Assembly (NCBI GenBank): GCA_032433765.1 | Contig: JAVIAB010000092.1 | Location: forward strand, 106,756,279 to 106,820,278 | Direction of reading: 5' to 3' | DNA: 64,000 nucleotides | DNA from: Megaustenia siamemsis | Taxonomy: Eukaryota; Mollusca; Gastropoda; Stylommatophora; Ariophantidae | Shown here: positions 35,571 through 46,999 of the stretch, piece by piece | Layout: each line of letters opens with the position of its first letter | How positions within the stretch are numbered: position 1 is the first letter of the stretch | Program-made: the position numbers and the translations under genes | The notes under the pieces: model-generated | What the model was told of the DNA's origin: nothing | Seen by the model: the letters and a program-made list of their open reading frames with translations, nothing else | The model's database searches: none

Positions 35571-35689
35571 GTGATTTAAAGTCAGTATAGCCCTGCATCT
35601 CGGATATATAAAAATGTATACTTTGTAAGATTTAGAAAAACTGCCCTGGAATCTATTTTGGTCTGTAATAATTAAATGTGCTTATTTTT

Positions 35690-36080
35690 CTTTTCTTTCT
35701 CATTTGTATTTTAGCCTCGAGTGGAGATATAGTTTGCAGTCTTTTGCTCTTGTGTTGACTTTTCTACAATGTACTGTTATGTTTCGTTTCCCAGTTTTTC
35801 TAATATTCCTTCAATTCTCTTTTTTTGTGGTCGACCCTTGGATCTGCTGTTCTCGCAGCGTTTATTGAACGTTCGTTATATTTTAATCTTTCTGCCTTTT
35901 AGCGTGGCCAAACCATTTAATTTGTTATTTCTTTAAGATTCAATGATGGAAATTTTTTCTCAGTTCTTCATTTCTGACATTATATCTTAGGCTGTTTCCT
36001 GCCATGCGTCTAACACATTCCACTTCATTAGTAGTTACTTTTATTATTGTATAGTGTCTAGGGGTGGCATTGGGCAGTGC
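35690..36080 (-). mobile_element. LINE family N, 3' end (decayed)
   Basis: It is antisense to the same module as 19.9-20.2 kb, sharing TCGACCCTTGGATCTGCTGT, GTGGCCAAACCATTTAATTT and TCTAACACATTCCACTTCAT with small changes. Confidence 0.75.
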
Positions 36081-37855
36081 TAATTTCTCGCAAAAACTTA
36101 ATTCAATCTGCTGACAAAAGAGCTCTGCAACGAAGGGTGGTCACCAAACACACAGCAGCACTTTCACCATTGAGTGTTTTCCTATCCATTCTCACTACTT
36201 CACCTGCAGGTGACATCTTCTATGTCTTATTTTAGATCGATTTGCCAGTTCTTCGTGTCCTATTGAGTAAATAGAGGATTCCAGTTACATCCAATGATGT
36301 TTACAGAACCTCATATAGTAGTTATGCCCATACCTTTCACGTCCACTCACACATATTATGTGTGATGTGGCCGGCTACACCAGTGTGCCCAACCTTCACA
36401 AACAATTATCATGGAACTATTTTACAGAGACATAGTCAATCATGACCGGCGTGGATCAGAAAATAAAATCAGAATTTGCAGTAGGACTTTCCAAGTCATT
36501 AGTGAGCGCATCCGTCACTCAGCCACTTATGCATCCAACACATTAACGGGCTATATTACTCCAGATTACTTACAAAATATTTTGTATAGATAACTATCTT
36601 TAACAAAATATTACTAATATCACATTTAATTAAGTAAATTTGTGATATTGTTCAACGTGTAGCTGATGAAATTAAAATGTCGTAATGCCACTATTACTTA
36701 ACTTTGCGTAAACACGTGAGTACATATAAGTACAAATACACATTAGTAAGACCATCTGAATATCTCAAATATGTGTCATTTGAATATCTTCAACAATTTA
36801 TCAACTTAATTGACTCATTTATCAATTTGTTAATGTTTATGAATATAGAAAAAAAAAATAACAATTAAAACTTCCTAGCAAACTAACCCAAACATTAATT
36901 GTAAAATAAATGAAATGTAATTTACAATATCAAACATAAACAACTAAAATGTGTCCACATTTCAATTTTGACATTGTGAGATCATCAGACGAATTTGTCT
37001 ATCACTTTATTCCTACCAATCAGAATTCCTCAAAATAAAAATAATAGCATTGGTATTTATCAGTCACATGCATGTCGATAAGGGGGGATGGGGAGGGTAT
37101 GGTGTGTGGAAGAGATTTAATGTGGGAAATGAGGTATTGGGAATGTCCCAACAGGCAAGCCGTTGTTATGGCGACATACCATGTTTACGAGATCAGTTTC
37201 TTGTTGATTTGCGAGTTTGAAACGGATGTAGTTTGAGGAACGCCAGGGACACCGTTGCAGTCAGGTGTGAACTGAAACAAAATGGAAACAAATAAACTTA
37301 GGGTGGCGTTGCAAAGGAAAAAAAGCAAAACATTGTCCGCGTCGGAGATAAACTGACATCGTTCCCAGCATGCATACATAACAGTGAAGTCAAGACTGTG
37401 AGGTCAGGGTCAAACAGAAAAAAGAATTTATGTGGAGTCCTCTTTATTTATTTTTTGCAAAATCGGACAGCAAGAAATAATAATAGAAGTTGTGGAGTCG
37501 GATTTATTTTTGGATGTAGTCGAGAGGTGAAAAAAAAATAGAAAGAAAAGATGAAGAGAAAGAAAAGATGAAGACCGATTTTTTTTTTATTATAAAAGAT
37601 TCAAAAGTCTTGGAGTCGGATACAAATTTGATCGGAAACGGATGACACAAAGAACAAAGAAGAGGACTAGGACTTACTGAGTTCAGTCATAGAGGAGTCT
37701 CAAATCTAAAAAAAAAAAAGAAAAAAAAATCTAAGTCTGAAAGTAAATATAACAAATACAGTCACGGAGGCAATAACTGAGTTGTAGAGAATGACGAATG
37801 CACTTTTCTGAATAGTTGGAGTGAATGTTTTAGGAACAACATTTTAGAAATGGGA
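36081..37855. other. intron sequence; one candidate cryptic exon at 37189-37271
   Basis: Mostly featureless AT-rich intron. On the gene strand 37271-37189 has an acceptor-like CCATTTTGTTTCAG, 83 open bases and a donor-like GTAAAC. It does not keep the receptor frame, so it is discussed under findings rather than annotated as CDS. Confidence 0.4.
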
Positions 37856-37857
37856 GA

Positions 37858-38095
37858 CGTCATTATAATATGGGAGATTGCAGACTGTCCTTAAAATATG
37901 GGAGATTGCATGTCGTCATTATAATATGGGAGATTGCATGCCGTCATTATAATATGGGAGATTGCATGCCGTCATTATAATATGGGAGATTGCATGCCGT
38001 CATTATAATATGGGAGATTGCATGTCGTCATTATAATATGGGAGATTGCATGTCGTTATTATAATATGGGAGATTGCATGTCGTCATTATAATAT
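37858..38095. repeat. 28-bp minisatellite, left part
   Basis: ATTATAATATGGGAGATTGC followed by ATGCCGTC repeats at 28-bp spacing for about 8 copies, and resumes at 39441 after a LINE insertion. Confidence 0.95.
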
Positions 38096-39440
38096 TCGAC
38101 ACAGTAAACAGAGATGGTCTCTACAAGGTGTTAGAAGGCATAGGCTGCCCTCCTAAATTACTTAGGCTGATAATTTCCTTCCATGAAGACATGAATGGCA
38201 AAGTCCATTTTGATGGGAGTCCATCAGAGAATTTCAAAGTCAACAAAGGAGTGAAACAGGGATGTGTCCTCGCCCCCACCCTTTTTGGTATATTTTTTGC
38301 TGTCCTCCTAAATTACACCTTCGAAAACAGCTCAGGAGATATTTACATTCGCACTAGACCAGATGGCTCACTGTTCAACCTAGCACGACTAAGAGCAAAA
38401 ACCAAAACAAATGTTGCCCTACTTAAAGAATTTTTATTTGCTGACGATGCAGCCCTAGTCGCTCATAGTGAGGCCACCCTACAGTCGCTGATCAACAACC
38501 TGGATAAAGCATGCGACCTTTTTTCACTGTCAATTAATGTTCAGAAGACAGTAATACTAAATCAAGGTGACTTCAAACCTATATCTATTACTCTAAAAGA
38601 CTGCCCACTAGAATCAGTACAGAAATTTACATATCTTGGATCCACAGTTACGCAAACCATCTCTCTTGATGAAGAAATAAACTGTCGAATTGGTAAGGCA
38701 GCTACGACCTTCGGCAAACTCACAAAAAGGGCATGGAACAACACGAAACTAACTCAAAAGACTAAACTCTTAATATATCAAACTTGTGTGCTTAGCACAC
38801 TACTATATGGATCCGAAACCTGGACAACATACTCAAACCAGGAAAAAAGACTAAATATCTTCCACATGCGATGTCTCCGCAAAATAATGCACATCAAATG
38901 GCAGGACAAAATAACCAACTTAACTGTCCTGCAACGTGCTAAGACCCTAACAATCATGTCGATGCTCAGAAGTCGAAGGCTAAGATGGCTGGGGCATGTC
39001 CAACGGATGGAAGAAAAACGCATTCCTAGGCAAATACTATATGGCGAGCTAAAACACGGAAAACGACAAATCGGCAGACCTAAACTACGATATAGAGATA
39101 TCTGCAAATCATCTCCGAAAGACTTCTCCATCTGTGAAACGACTGGCAACATCTGGCAAGTGATCGCACATCATGGAGAGCACGTATAAGGAACGGTATA
39201 ACAACATTTGAGACTGTTCTAAGACAGGACTTAGAAGAGAAGAGACTCATGAAAAAGGATGGTAAACCCTGTGGACCAGCGAGCCTGACCTGTTCATTAT
39301 GTGACCGCGTGTGTTTGTCAAACATTGGTAGAATTAGCCACGAGAGAAGCTGTTCGGCAAAAACAATACCTCAAAAAAATACGCAATAGCCTCCACTAGA
39401 CCGTCTGACAAGACGAAAAGGGCCATATATACATATATAT
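38096..39440 (+). mobile_element. LINE family Z, 5' truncated, inserted in the 28-bp array with 10-bp TSD
   Basis: ATTATAATAT at 38086-38095 is duplicated at 39441-39450. The insert starts inside the reverse transcriptase palm with FDTVNRDGLYKVLEGIG (motif A), then KGVKQGCVLAPTLFGIFF (motif B) and FLFADDAALVAHSE (motif C, FADD intact). It continues with KFTYLGSTVTQTISLDEEIN, GSETWTTYSNQEKRLNIFH and LRWLGHVQRMEEKRIPRQIL. One frame runs to 39189 and a frameshift near 39140-39150 moves the homologous end to the next frame. That frame carries a zinc-finger-like CSLCDRVC...SHERSC near 39285-39350. It ends in an AT-rich tail (GGGCCATATATACATATATA). Fingers and endonuclease domains are missing, so it is not autonomous. 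It is the best preserved LINE here. Confidence 0.92.
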
Positions 39441-39566
39441 ATTATAATATGGGAGATTGCATGCTGTCATTATAATATGGGAGATTGCATGTCCTCATTA
39501 TAATATGGGAGATTGCATGCCGTCATTATAATATGGGAGATTGCATGTCGTCATTATAATATGGGC
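39441..39566. repeat. 28-bp minisatellite, right part
   Basis: About 4.5 further copies of the array at 37858-38095, ending where GGGCAAGTCC replaces GGGAGATTGC. Confidence 0.95.
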
Positions 39567-39962
39567 AAGTCCAAGTCTGATTGTGCTCTCAGTCAAAGTT
39601 TGTCAGTAACAATAAATGTAATCAGATTCAAAGTCCTGACGTTCCGACTACACAGTCCTTGTTTCCCAGGTATTGTAATAGAGGAGGGAATTGGTCTCGT
39701 TTCTGTCAGGAATGGCAAGGTCAAGTGAATTAAACTTATAAGAAATATTTTTTTTTCTACAGTGAACGTAAAAAGTAAAACAAACGTTGGTTACACACGA
39801 ATTTAATTACAATTTTTTTTTTTTAATTTTCGAAAATAAAACTACAACCAGCAACCAGTAATTGTATCCAAACCAAATCAGACTGAGCTCATATTTGATT
39901 TAATTATTAAAAAGGCTGAAGTAAATAAAACTTACATCGCAATTTCTTGTAATAATACTCAC
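39567..39962. other. intron sequence, no gene seen
   Basis: T-rich and A-rich tracts only. Confidence 0.45.
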
Positions 39963-39977
39963 TTGTTTATTTCATGT

Positions 39978-40221
39978 AAAAGTAAAGAGCCCAGTCACAC
40001 AAATTAGTGTATAGGAAATATGGTGTTAGTGACCATAAGTTATATAGACCTTCGGGACATGATTTTTGGGGTAATGTGATTACTCCCTTGCCGCTTTACT
40101 TTCCCATAAAAGATCCGGTACCCATTTAAGGCTAGGTGAGCCCGGAAGCCGTCGATCAGGATCGTTCTTGTCCTTTGTATTCCAGTTCACTAACCACTGA
40201 GCTATCGCGGCGTCCACCCAT
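39978..40221 (-). mobile_element. SINE family A, 15-bp TSD
   Basis: TTGTTTATTTCATGT at 39963-39977 and 40222-40236 flanks a copy with the usual head, B box region and AAAGTAAAG tail. Small deletions remove part of the middle and of the B-box region (TCAGGATCGTTCTTG). Confidence 0.9.
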
Positions 40222-40236
40222 TTGTTTATTTCATGT

Positions 40237-41100
40237 GAATATCTCAAGTTAAACTCAGTTGCTCATTCGATGAAATCACCTGATGTTCAACCCAGTTGTT
40301 CATTTAATAAGATCACCTCATGTCCACAAACAACATTGCCAATTTATGTAGGATGAACATGTTGAAACGATACAATATCACAATATGCAACTTGTATAAC
40401 TCTGGTTTCCCATATCTCTTTGTTGAATGTTTTTTTAAAGAACTGAATTTATGTGCTTGTTATTACATTATTATTTCGTTTTCGCCGGCCAGGAAATTGG
40501 TATAGCAACCGCCGTGATTTTTAAATGATTAATCTATGTCATTGGAGGCTAGAGCACTGGGTGGGGAAAGGGGTAGTAATATATTTTTTTTTTATATTTA
40601 AATACATTAATTGATATACTTTTAAAGGAGCTCAGAAAAAATCCTTAGGATACATTGATTAATGAAAAAACAGCAATTGAAAAACATGTTAAAAGACCTA
40701 GATATTGAAATAAACTGGCTCATAAACATCAATGAGATTAACAATTTATTTTTTGAGGAGAGAAAAGTGGCACGGGCGTAATGTAGACCACATTAACTCA
40801 AACATAATGAACTGAAAGTCCATACAAATATGGGCACTAACACTACATTCCATATATGCCTCGTGGTGTGACAGGAGTATTTTCTTTTACTTCTTATATA
40901 CATGCATATATATGAAATTGACCATAAGCGCAGATATACACGGAAGATTTGAACCGTTTGAGATTATGTTTATGTACTACAAAAAGACATAGCACAGAAA
41001 TAGAGGGAACAAACATCAATGTAATGATCACATTAACATCACGATGGAAGGAAAGGATATACTTCATACTGTCAGGCGACAAGCACCATACTAGAATATC
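40237..41100. other. intron sequence with SINE A tail fragment at 40764-40890 (+)
   Basis: 40764-40890 contains AAGTGGCACGGGCGTAATGT through CCTCGTGGTGTGACAGGAGT, a plus-orientation SINE A body without head. A short LINE-like piece lies at 40660-40740. No gene. Confidence 0.5.
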
Positions 41101-41104
41101 GCCT

Positions 41105-41830
41105 ACATCCTGCCTACCTGCCAACTGTCTGTATATCACCTACTTGCCTGCCTACCACCTACCTGCCTGTCTACACTTATCTGCCAGTCCACTTCTTACC
41201 TGTCGGCCTACCACTATCTGCCAGTCCACTTCCTACTTGCCTGCCTACTACTTATCTGCCAGTCTACTTCTTACTTGCCTGCCTACTACTTATCTGCCAG
41301 TCTACTTCTTACTTGCCTGCCTACTACTTATCTGCCAGTCTACTTCTTACTTGCCTGCCTACTGCTTATCTACCAGTCTTCTTCTTACTTGCCTGCCTAC
41401 TACTTATCTGCCAGTCCACTTCCTACTTGCCTGCCTAATACTTATCTGCCAGTCCACTTCCTACTTGCCTGCCTACTACTTATCTGCCAGTCTACTTCTT
41501 ACTTGCCTGCCTACTACTTATCTGCCAGTATACTTCTTACTTGCCTACCTACTGCTTATCTGCCAGTCTAATTCAACCTGCCTGCCTACCACTTATCTGC
41601 CAGTCCACTTCCTACTTGTCAGCCTACCACTTATCTGCCAGTATACTTCTTACTTCTCTGCCTACTACTTATCTGCCAGTCTACTTTCTACCTGCCTGTC
41701 TACCACCTACCTGCCTACCCACCTGCCTACCAGCTGTCTGCCTACCACCTACTTGACTACAACCTGCCTGTCTACCTACAACCTGCCTGTCTACCACCTA
41801 CCTGCCCACCTTCCTACCACCTAAATGTCT
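41105..41830. repeat. 38-bp minisatellite, pyrimidine-rich on plus strand
   Basis: CTACTACTTATCTGCCAGTC followed by TACTTCTTACTTGCCTGC recurs at 38-bp spacing (for example 41251 and 41289). The flanks at 41105-41220 and 41690-41830 decay into CCTGCC/CTACC-rich sequence. The 291-codon frame 40949-41824 (LPTTYLPVYFLLACLL units) is a translation of the array. On the nAChR strand it is purine-rich. Confidence 0.93.
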
Positions 41831-42455
41831 ACAACCTGCCAGGCTGGCTGCTTAGCGCCACCCTCCTTTTCTCTTGGAAGCCACTGAGGCACTAACAATA
41901 TATTCTGTTTCGTGATCTTTTATCACTTTTCACCTTTTTGCACGTTTCTGCATTTCTACGAATATTTTTTTCCCTGCGGCCAGCCTTTGATTCATCAATT
42001 CATGTTCATTCCTGTCTACCTTCTACGTCACTCTATATCACCCTGTCCTGTGATATAATATTTTTGTCAGGCCGTTAGATCATTTGGCATGCCTTACCCC
42101 AAAAAAAATTGTTTCACTCTTACCAATGAATAACGCTCTTCATGTGAGTCTGTTTATAGTGATGGTTCTATGACCTTTCTTGTTTGTGACATGGTTTCTG
42201 TAAAATATTCTTGTTATCTTACAGCAAAATTTCACTTCTATATGTGCTAAATTGTTTTTTTCTAATTCTGCATTAGGATCTATTTTATTGCAACCATCTA
42301 AATGTATTAATATTGATTGTTTAAATGCTGTCGTTGCTTGCATATTCTAGTTTTATTTCTGTTTTGAAACAACAAACAATCGTTATCAACGGCAGATTCA
42401 AGTATTTGAACTTGTTCTATTTGCCTTGAACTGACTAGATCGCTTAAAACAGAGA
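41831..42455. other. intron sequence, no gene seen
   Basis: Nothing recognisable. Confidence 0.45.
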
Positions 42456-42708
42456 GAAGTAAAGAGCCCCGGTCACGCCAAGTGGCGTATAGGGAACATG
42501 GTGTTAGTGACCATAAATTTTACAGACCTTCAGCACATGATTTTTTGTGTAAAGTGGTCGGTTTTACGCCGGTGCCGCTTTACTTTCCCAGAAAAAAAGT
42601 CCGGTACCCATTTAAGGCTGGGTGAACCCGGAAGCCGTCGGTTGGGATCGAACCCTACCTCTTGTCCTCTGTAGTCCAGTTCACTAACTACTGAACTATC
42701 GCGGCTTC
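42456..42708 (-). mobile_element. SINE family A, full length
   Basis: Very close to the 12.7- and 54.9-kb copies from AAGTAAAGAGCCCCGGTCAC to the head CTGAACTATCGCGGCT. No clear target duplication was seen. Confidence 0.9.
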
Positions 42709-43304
42709 ATTAGATTCCTTAGCTGTGAGCTAATTGCTCTCTACAGCGTGTTGCTTGTCGCAGAAAGTTACATATCTGTTAAATGCTATCGATCCATGTC
42801 TTTAGATTACCTTCATAGCATGATTGAAACAAATCTATAACTATTAGACAATTTTTGTCTGGCTTTTCAGCAAAGATAACTATTCGTATTCTATGAGCAT
42901 GTGAGTGTGTAGACTTCTGCATTAAAAAGTAATACCATTTCTAGCTATGGATTGCTAAAGCAGTCACTCTGTTACGACAGTTCAATTAGAAACGACTTTT
43001 CAAGATTAGCGACAAATTGTTACGACAATCCAATTAGCAACGACTTTTCAAGATTAACAAGCTCCGCCTTTTTAGCTACCGCTTCGTCTAAGTAACAAAC
43101 ATCAACGTTTGCACTCTACAGCAATCTTTACAAACATTTATCTCCATGTGTGTTACATCATTACACAATCCTACAATGGAATGAATTAACTGGACTGTCA
43201 ATGCAATACACTGGCTCAGGACAGAAATAAAACTGCAAGTTCACACAGTTCTACAATGCACAGAAGTGAACTATATTTTTATTAAAAGTTTAAAAATTGT
43301 CACT
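42709..43304. other. intron sequence, no gene seen
   Basis: A near-duplicate pair GTTACGACAGTTCAATTAGA and GTTACGACAATCCAATTAGC (42971-43060) is the only structure noticed. Confidence 0.4.
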
Positions 43305-43362
43305 TTTGTCTTAATATTGTTCTTAATATTGTTCTTAATATTGTTCTTAATATTGTTCTTCA
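43305..43362. repeat. 13-bp tandem repeat, about 4.5 copies
   Basis: TTGTTCTTAATAT repeated head to tail. Confidence 0.9.
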
Positions 43363-43649
43363 TATAAATGTATTACTTTAAAGAAAATAAACCGACTATG
43401 TAGTTTAAAGTGCGGTACACGAACTATGCTTACACGTTTTTGTAAGCTATTAACAAATGTCTATTTAGTAGACCATTTGTAATTTGTAACTCGAGAACGT
43501 CGACATAAAGATACTGGCCTTACGCTAAGATTCATTTATTTCTATTATAAATTACAATTTGTAATGGTGAACTGTGTGTTACATTTGAAAGTCCAATGTG
43601 CTTACATCAACTCATAAGGTACCATGTAATATATTAACGGCCCAACTTC

Positions 43650-43825
43650 TAATGAATAGATTATTGAGTTCTAATGAATAGATTCTCGACTTCTAATGAA
43701 TAAATTCTCGACTTCTGATGAATAAATTCTCGACTTCTAATGAATAAATTCTCGACTTCTAATGAATAAATTCTCGACTTCTAATGAATAAATTCTCGAC
43801 TTCTAATGAATAAATTCTCAACACG
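43650..43825. repeat. 22-bp tandem repeat, about 8 copies
   Basis: CGACTTCTAATGAATAAATT plus CT repeated, less exact at the left end. It ends 80 bases from the donor of the next nAChR exon. Confidence 0.93.
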
Positions 43826-43904
43826 TAATGTTTATTTGTTTCTTCATTAAAAAAAACACGTGTGATGTATACATAACTGGTAGTTAAATGATGGACATAC
43901 TTAC

Positions 43905-44095
43905 TATATTAGTTTGTTCTTCACTCCACGTATCGACTTTCATACAGAACATCTTGGCCAGCATATCAAAGCAGACCTTCTTGATAATGCCTGGGACCGG
44001 TTTTCCTGCGGCTCCCTTATGATGAATGTTAAGTGTGAATACAGTCATGGCTGTGGCAAACGAGACTATAAATATCGTCATTCCATAGTAGATAC
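43905..44095 (-). CDS. nAChR subunit exon: M3 and start of M3-M4 loop
   Basis: The acceptor TTTGATATTTTCATCAG is followed by GTATCTACTATGG. The split codon G|GT joins in phase 1 to the previous exon to give PLIG-IYYG. M3 is YYGMTIFIVSFATAMTVFTL, then the cytoplasmic start NIHHKGAAGKPVPGIIKKVC and FDMLAKMFCMKV. The donor is ATA followed by GTAAGTATG, a near-consensus site at 43904. The 191-base length restores phase 0. HH after M3 is widespread in nAChR subunits and supports the family call. Confidence 0.95.
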
Positions 44096-44755
44096 CTGAT
44101 GAAAATATCAAAGAATAAAGATTACGGTCTGATATTGTTTTTGCAATCATCATTCAATATATTGGAATTTCAGATTTTCTTATGAAGTCTTTTGCCTGTT
44201 TAAGAGTTGTGTCTCGTCATGCAACAAAAAAAAAACTATTCTGCAACAAAAGAAAAATAATTAAAAGAAAGAAGTATACTATAGTTTGCTTAGAAATTTA
44301 AGTTTTTTTTTTTTTTAAAGAACAAATGAGAAGTTGGTATTACTTAGTCAATTTTGTATGCTGAATGTCAGTGTATAGTTCATGAAGGCTTTTGATGGAG
44401 TTTTCTCATTCTTCAGCGTTTCAGCATTGAAGGAAAATGAAGTGTTCCGTAACAAGCTTTGTAGTTTCTCTGTAGTGGATAATAAAATGATGAATGTTGG
44501 AAAATGGTTGCTTTGCGATCAACATTCAAATTGACTGTTGTCTGTATCAGGATTATAGTTCCACATTACTGCTCGTATTGAAGGGAGTTGAACGTTGGCC
44601 TCATTCTATCCTAGAGTCCAAATATTAGATAGTCTTTAAGAACATGTTTTATCGTAATATTTGCTACACGGCAATGATACAGACACTTTAAGTGCGTATA
44701 CAATGGCACTTTAGCGAAAGTGATAACTGAGAAACCGTTTTTGCTGTAGGGTGGG
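44096..44755. other. intron 3 sequence, no gene seen
   Basis: Homopolymer-rich intron between the M1-M3 and M3 exons. Confidence 0.5.
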
Positions 44756-45060
44756 CGGCCAGTAATACTCACAAGAGAGAGAGAGAGAGAGGAGGGGTGG
44801 GAGAGCCGAGGAGAGAAAGATCAAGAAGAACGTGGATGCAAGATTTTACAGACGAGCTGGAATTCGCTGCAACAGACAGCTGAACATCTCACGCAGGACA
44901 TAAAACTTCAGAGTAGCTGTTATGGGGTTCCAACAAGGACAAGCTGTACGAGGATGATTATAATAGTGATTACGATGATTATGATGCTGATGATTATGAT
45001 GGTGATTATAATGGTGATTACGATGATAATGATTAAAATGATGATGATAACTGATATGTA
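44756..45060 (+). mobile_element. LINE 3' end with GAT-rich tail
   Basis: After an (AG)n run, GRPRRTWMQDF-like and VMGFQQGQAVRG-like translations in two frames match the C-terminal pattern of RTE-type LINEs. The end is a GATGATTATGATGGTGATTA-type tail (44955-45050). Confidence 0.55.
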
Positions 45061-46106
45061 ATCCTTTAAGATTTCATGACTGGCAGTGCGAAAGCCGAGA
45101 TGAAGTCATTGCCATGCCTACGGATGCCCTAACTCCAAAACATGAGCATGTATAGACTCCGGAGCGAAGTGAATGAGGCAGAGAGAGTACAACATAGAGG
45201 GGGGTCAGTAGAAGCAAAGATTATAGTGTAGTGCAAGACATGGGGCACTCTGCAAGTGTGGCAAGGGATCACACGAACAGGAGAAACTTTGTTGTTAGCT
45301 CACAAGACGTCACAAATCATATAATCACTAACTACTTTATCGGTCTGTGGGCAAGGACAAGATGTAGTTGTTTTCCATTCAGGTGGTAATACAATTCAAG
45401 TGCAATAAAAGTGGAATCTTATTTTTCTGTAACCAGTAGATTGTTTGTTAATTGTGTCCTTTTTGAACAATTCTAACATCATTTTTTTTTCACGGTAACT
45501 ATTATATAACGAAGTTTGAAATAACCCCCTAGGATTTTAGGTAATACATACATGCTACCTAACTTTTTAATGAAGTTTCGAAAGAGCAATAGGCTAGCAA
45601 TGGCTACATACAAGCAGGTAATTAGGCAGAAAGGTAATATTTATATTACTGGAAAGATGAAGCAAGTGATGATTCTTATAATAATAATTAGGAATTTAGT
45701 CCCGGAAATTAGTTGTAGTAATAATAATAATTATTATGTGTAAAATGTTTCTATCTTTTTACAGTGATTGTTATGATGGAAAAGTTATTAGTGATAATGT
45801 GTATGATACTCATAATAAAAATAATGATAAACATATTATTAATGTGGTTGACGTTAACAATAATGAGGGACTATAATTATTTTTAAAATGAATATTAAGA
45901 GGGCGATATTGTTAAAGATCTCTATTATATTAACAATGCTGACAACCAACGCCAAAATGCTCATGCATTTCACCTCTCTAAATACCTATCTCCTTTCCTT
46001 GGTCTCCCTTTCATTCCTCTATCATTTCTCTACTGTATTATCAACTCCACCCCAAACCGCCTTCCCGACAACACCAGCAAGACACAGTAAAACAGGCTGT
46101 ACAAAC
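45061..46106. other. intron 3 sequence, no gene seen
   Basis: AT-rich with ATA/AAT-rich low complexity at 45680-45880. Confidence 0.45.
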
Positions 46107-46305
46107 CTATAAGAGGGAGGACATCTGAGGTAGGGGGCATATTCTCAGTTACCAACATCATGAAGACTGTCATGGACAACAATGTTGTGATGCCCATGGT
46201 AACCTTCTCCCCAGAGTCTGAGGGAATGTAGAAGCCGAGGAGGGCGACGAGGGTGATCAATATACACGGCAGGATCATGTTAAAGATGTAAAACAAGGGA
46301 CGCCT
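46107..46305 (-). CDS. nAChR subunit exon: M1, M2 and start of M3
   Basis: The acceptor CGTCCCCAG is followed by AGG CGT CCC ([10 protein letters not shown]). M1 is [20 protein letters not shown] with the conserved Pro. The M1-M2 linker [12 protein letters not shown] has Glu at -1'. M2 is [18 protein letters not shown] with Thr2', Leu9', Val13' and Glu20' (TENMPP). TSDVLPLIG begins M3. Donor: CTTATAG then GTTTGT. The Glu at -1' and absence of a Pro-Ala insertion indicate cation selectivity in known Cys-loop channels. Length 199 bases, leaving phase 1. Confidence 0.96.
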
Positions 46306-46995
46306 CTGGGGACGGAAGTTAATATTTTGCTTAAATAGCGGATTAATATAACATTTTTATTTTCTTCCATAGATTGCTGCTTGTTATTGTTTTTATTTGT
46401 TTTCTTCTTCTTCTACTACATGTTATTTTAATATCCGATGATTTTTCAATACTTAAAAATTTCCTCTTCATTTTTTTCATATCCTCTGTGTAAAACTCTT
46501 ATATCCGACAGAAATCTTACTAGTTCAGTGCCTTGTTTTATACTCTTTCATCGTATTCCTGCTCATTTCACAAAATATTGCTTGGTTTTCTTTTCTAAAT
46601 ATTTTCCAGTGGAATTGTTATCCAGTTATTACTTCAATATACGTATTTGTACCACATCATAATTGTGTCACATATCGAAGTTGTGTAAATCATGTGTCAC
46701 AAAAGTTATCGTTTACTGCCACTGCCATAAATTAACTTTATGATGATAAATAAACACATATGTCATCACTACAAATTAACTTTCATTAACAAAATAAAAT
46801 CGCACACTTTTACTTTTAAATTTGAGCAATTACAAATGTATTTGCAAAGGCAGACGTTCATATCATCTGTTAAGTGGTAACATATAAGATATCATGAGAA
46901 TTAACGGAAAAAATGTTGTCACAATTGTCAAAATAAAATATTGTCGTCAGTCGAGCAACACGAAACAAACATGACATATTTAAAAAGATTGCATT
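46306..46995. other. intron 2 sequence, no gene seen
   Basis: T-rich sequence; the 74-codon frame at 46438-46662 has no recognisable features. Confidence 0.45.
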
Positions 46996-46999
46996 ATAC

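Noticed and set aside
37189..37271. Annotating this as a constitutive nAChR exon.
   Set aside because: Its length of 83 breaks the frame between two exons that already join in phase 0, and no compensating exon was found.
40949..41824. A 291-codon frame of Leu/Pro/Tyr repeats.
   Set aside because: It is the translation of the 38-bp minisatellite. No non-repeat homology was seen and the frame drifts with the 38-bp period.
43650..43825. A regularly spaced short repeat, considered as CRISPR-like.
   Set aside because: The units are head to tail with no unique spacers, in a eukaryotic intron.
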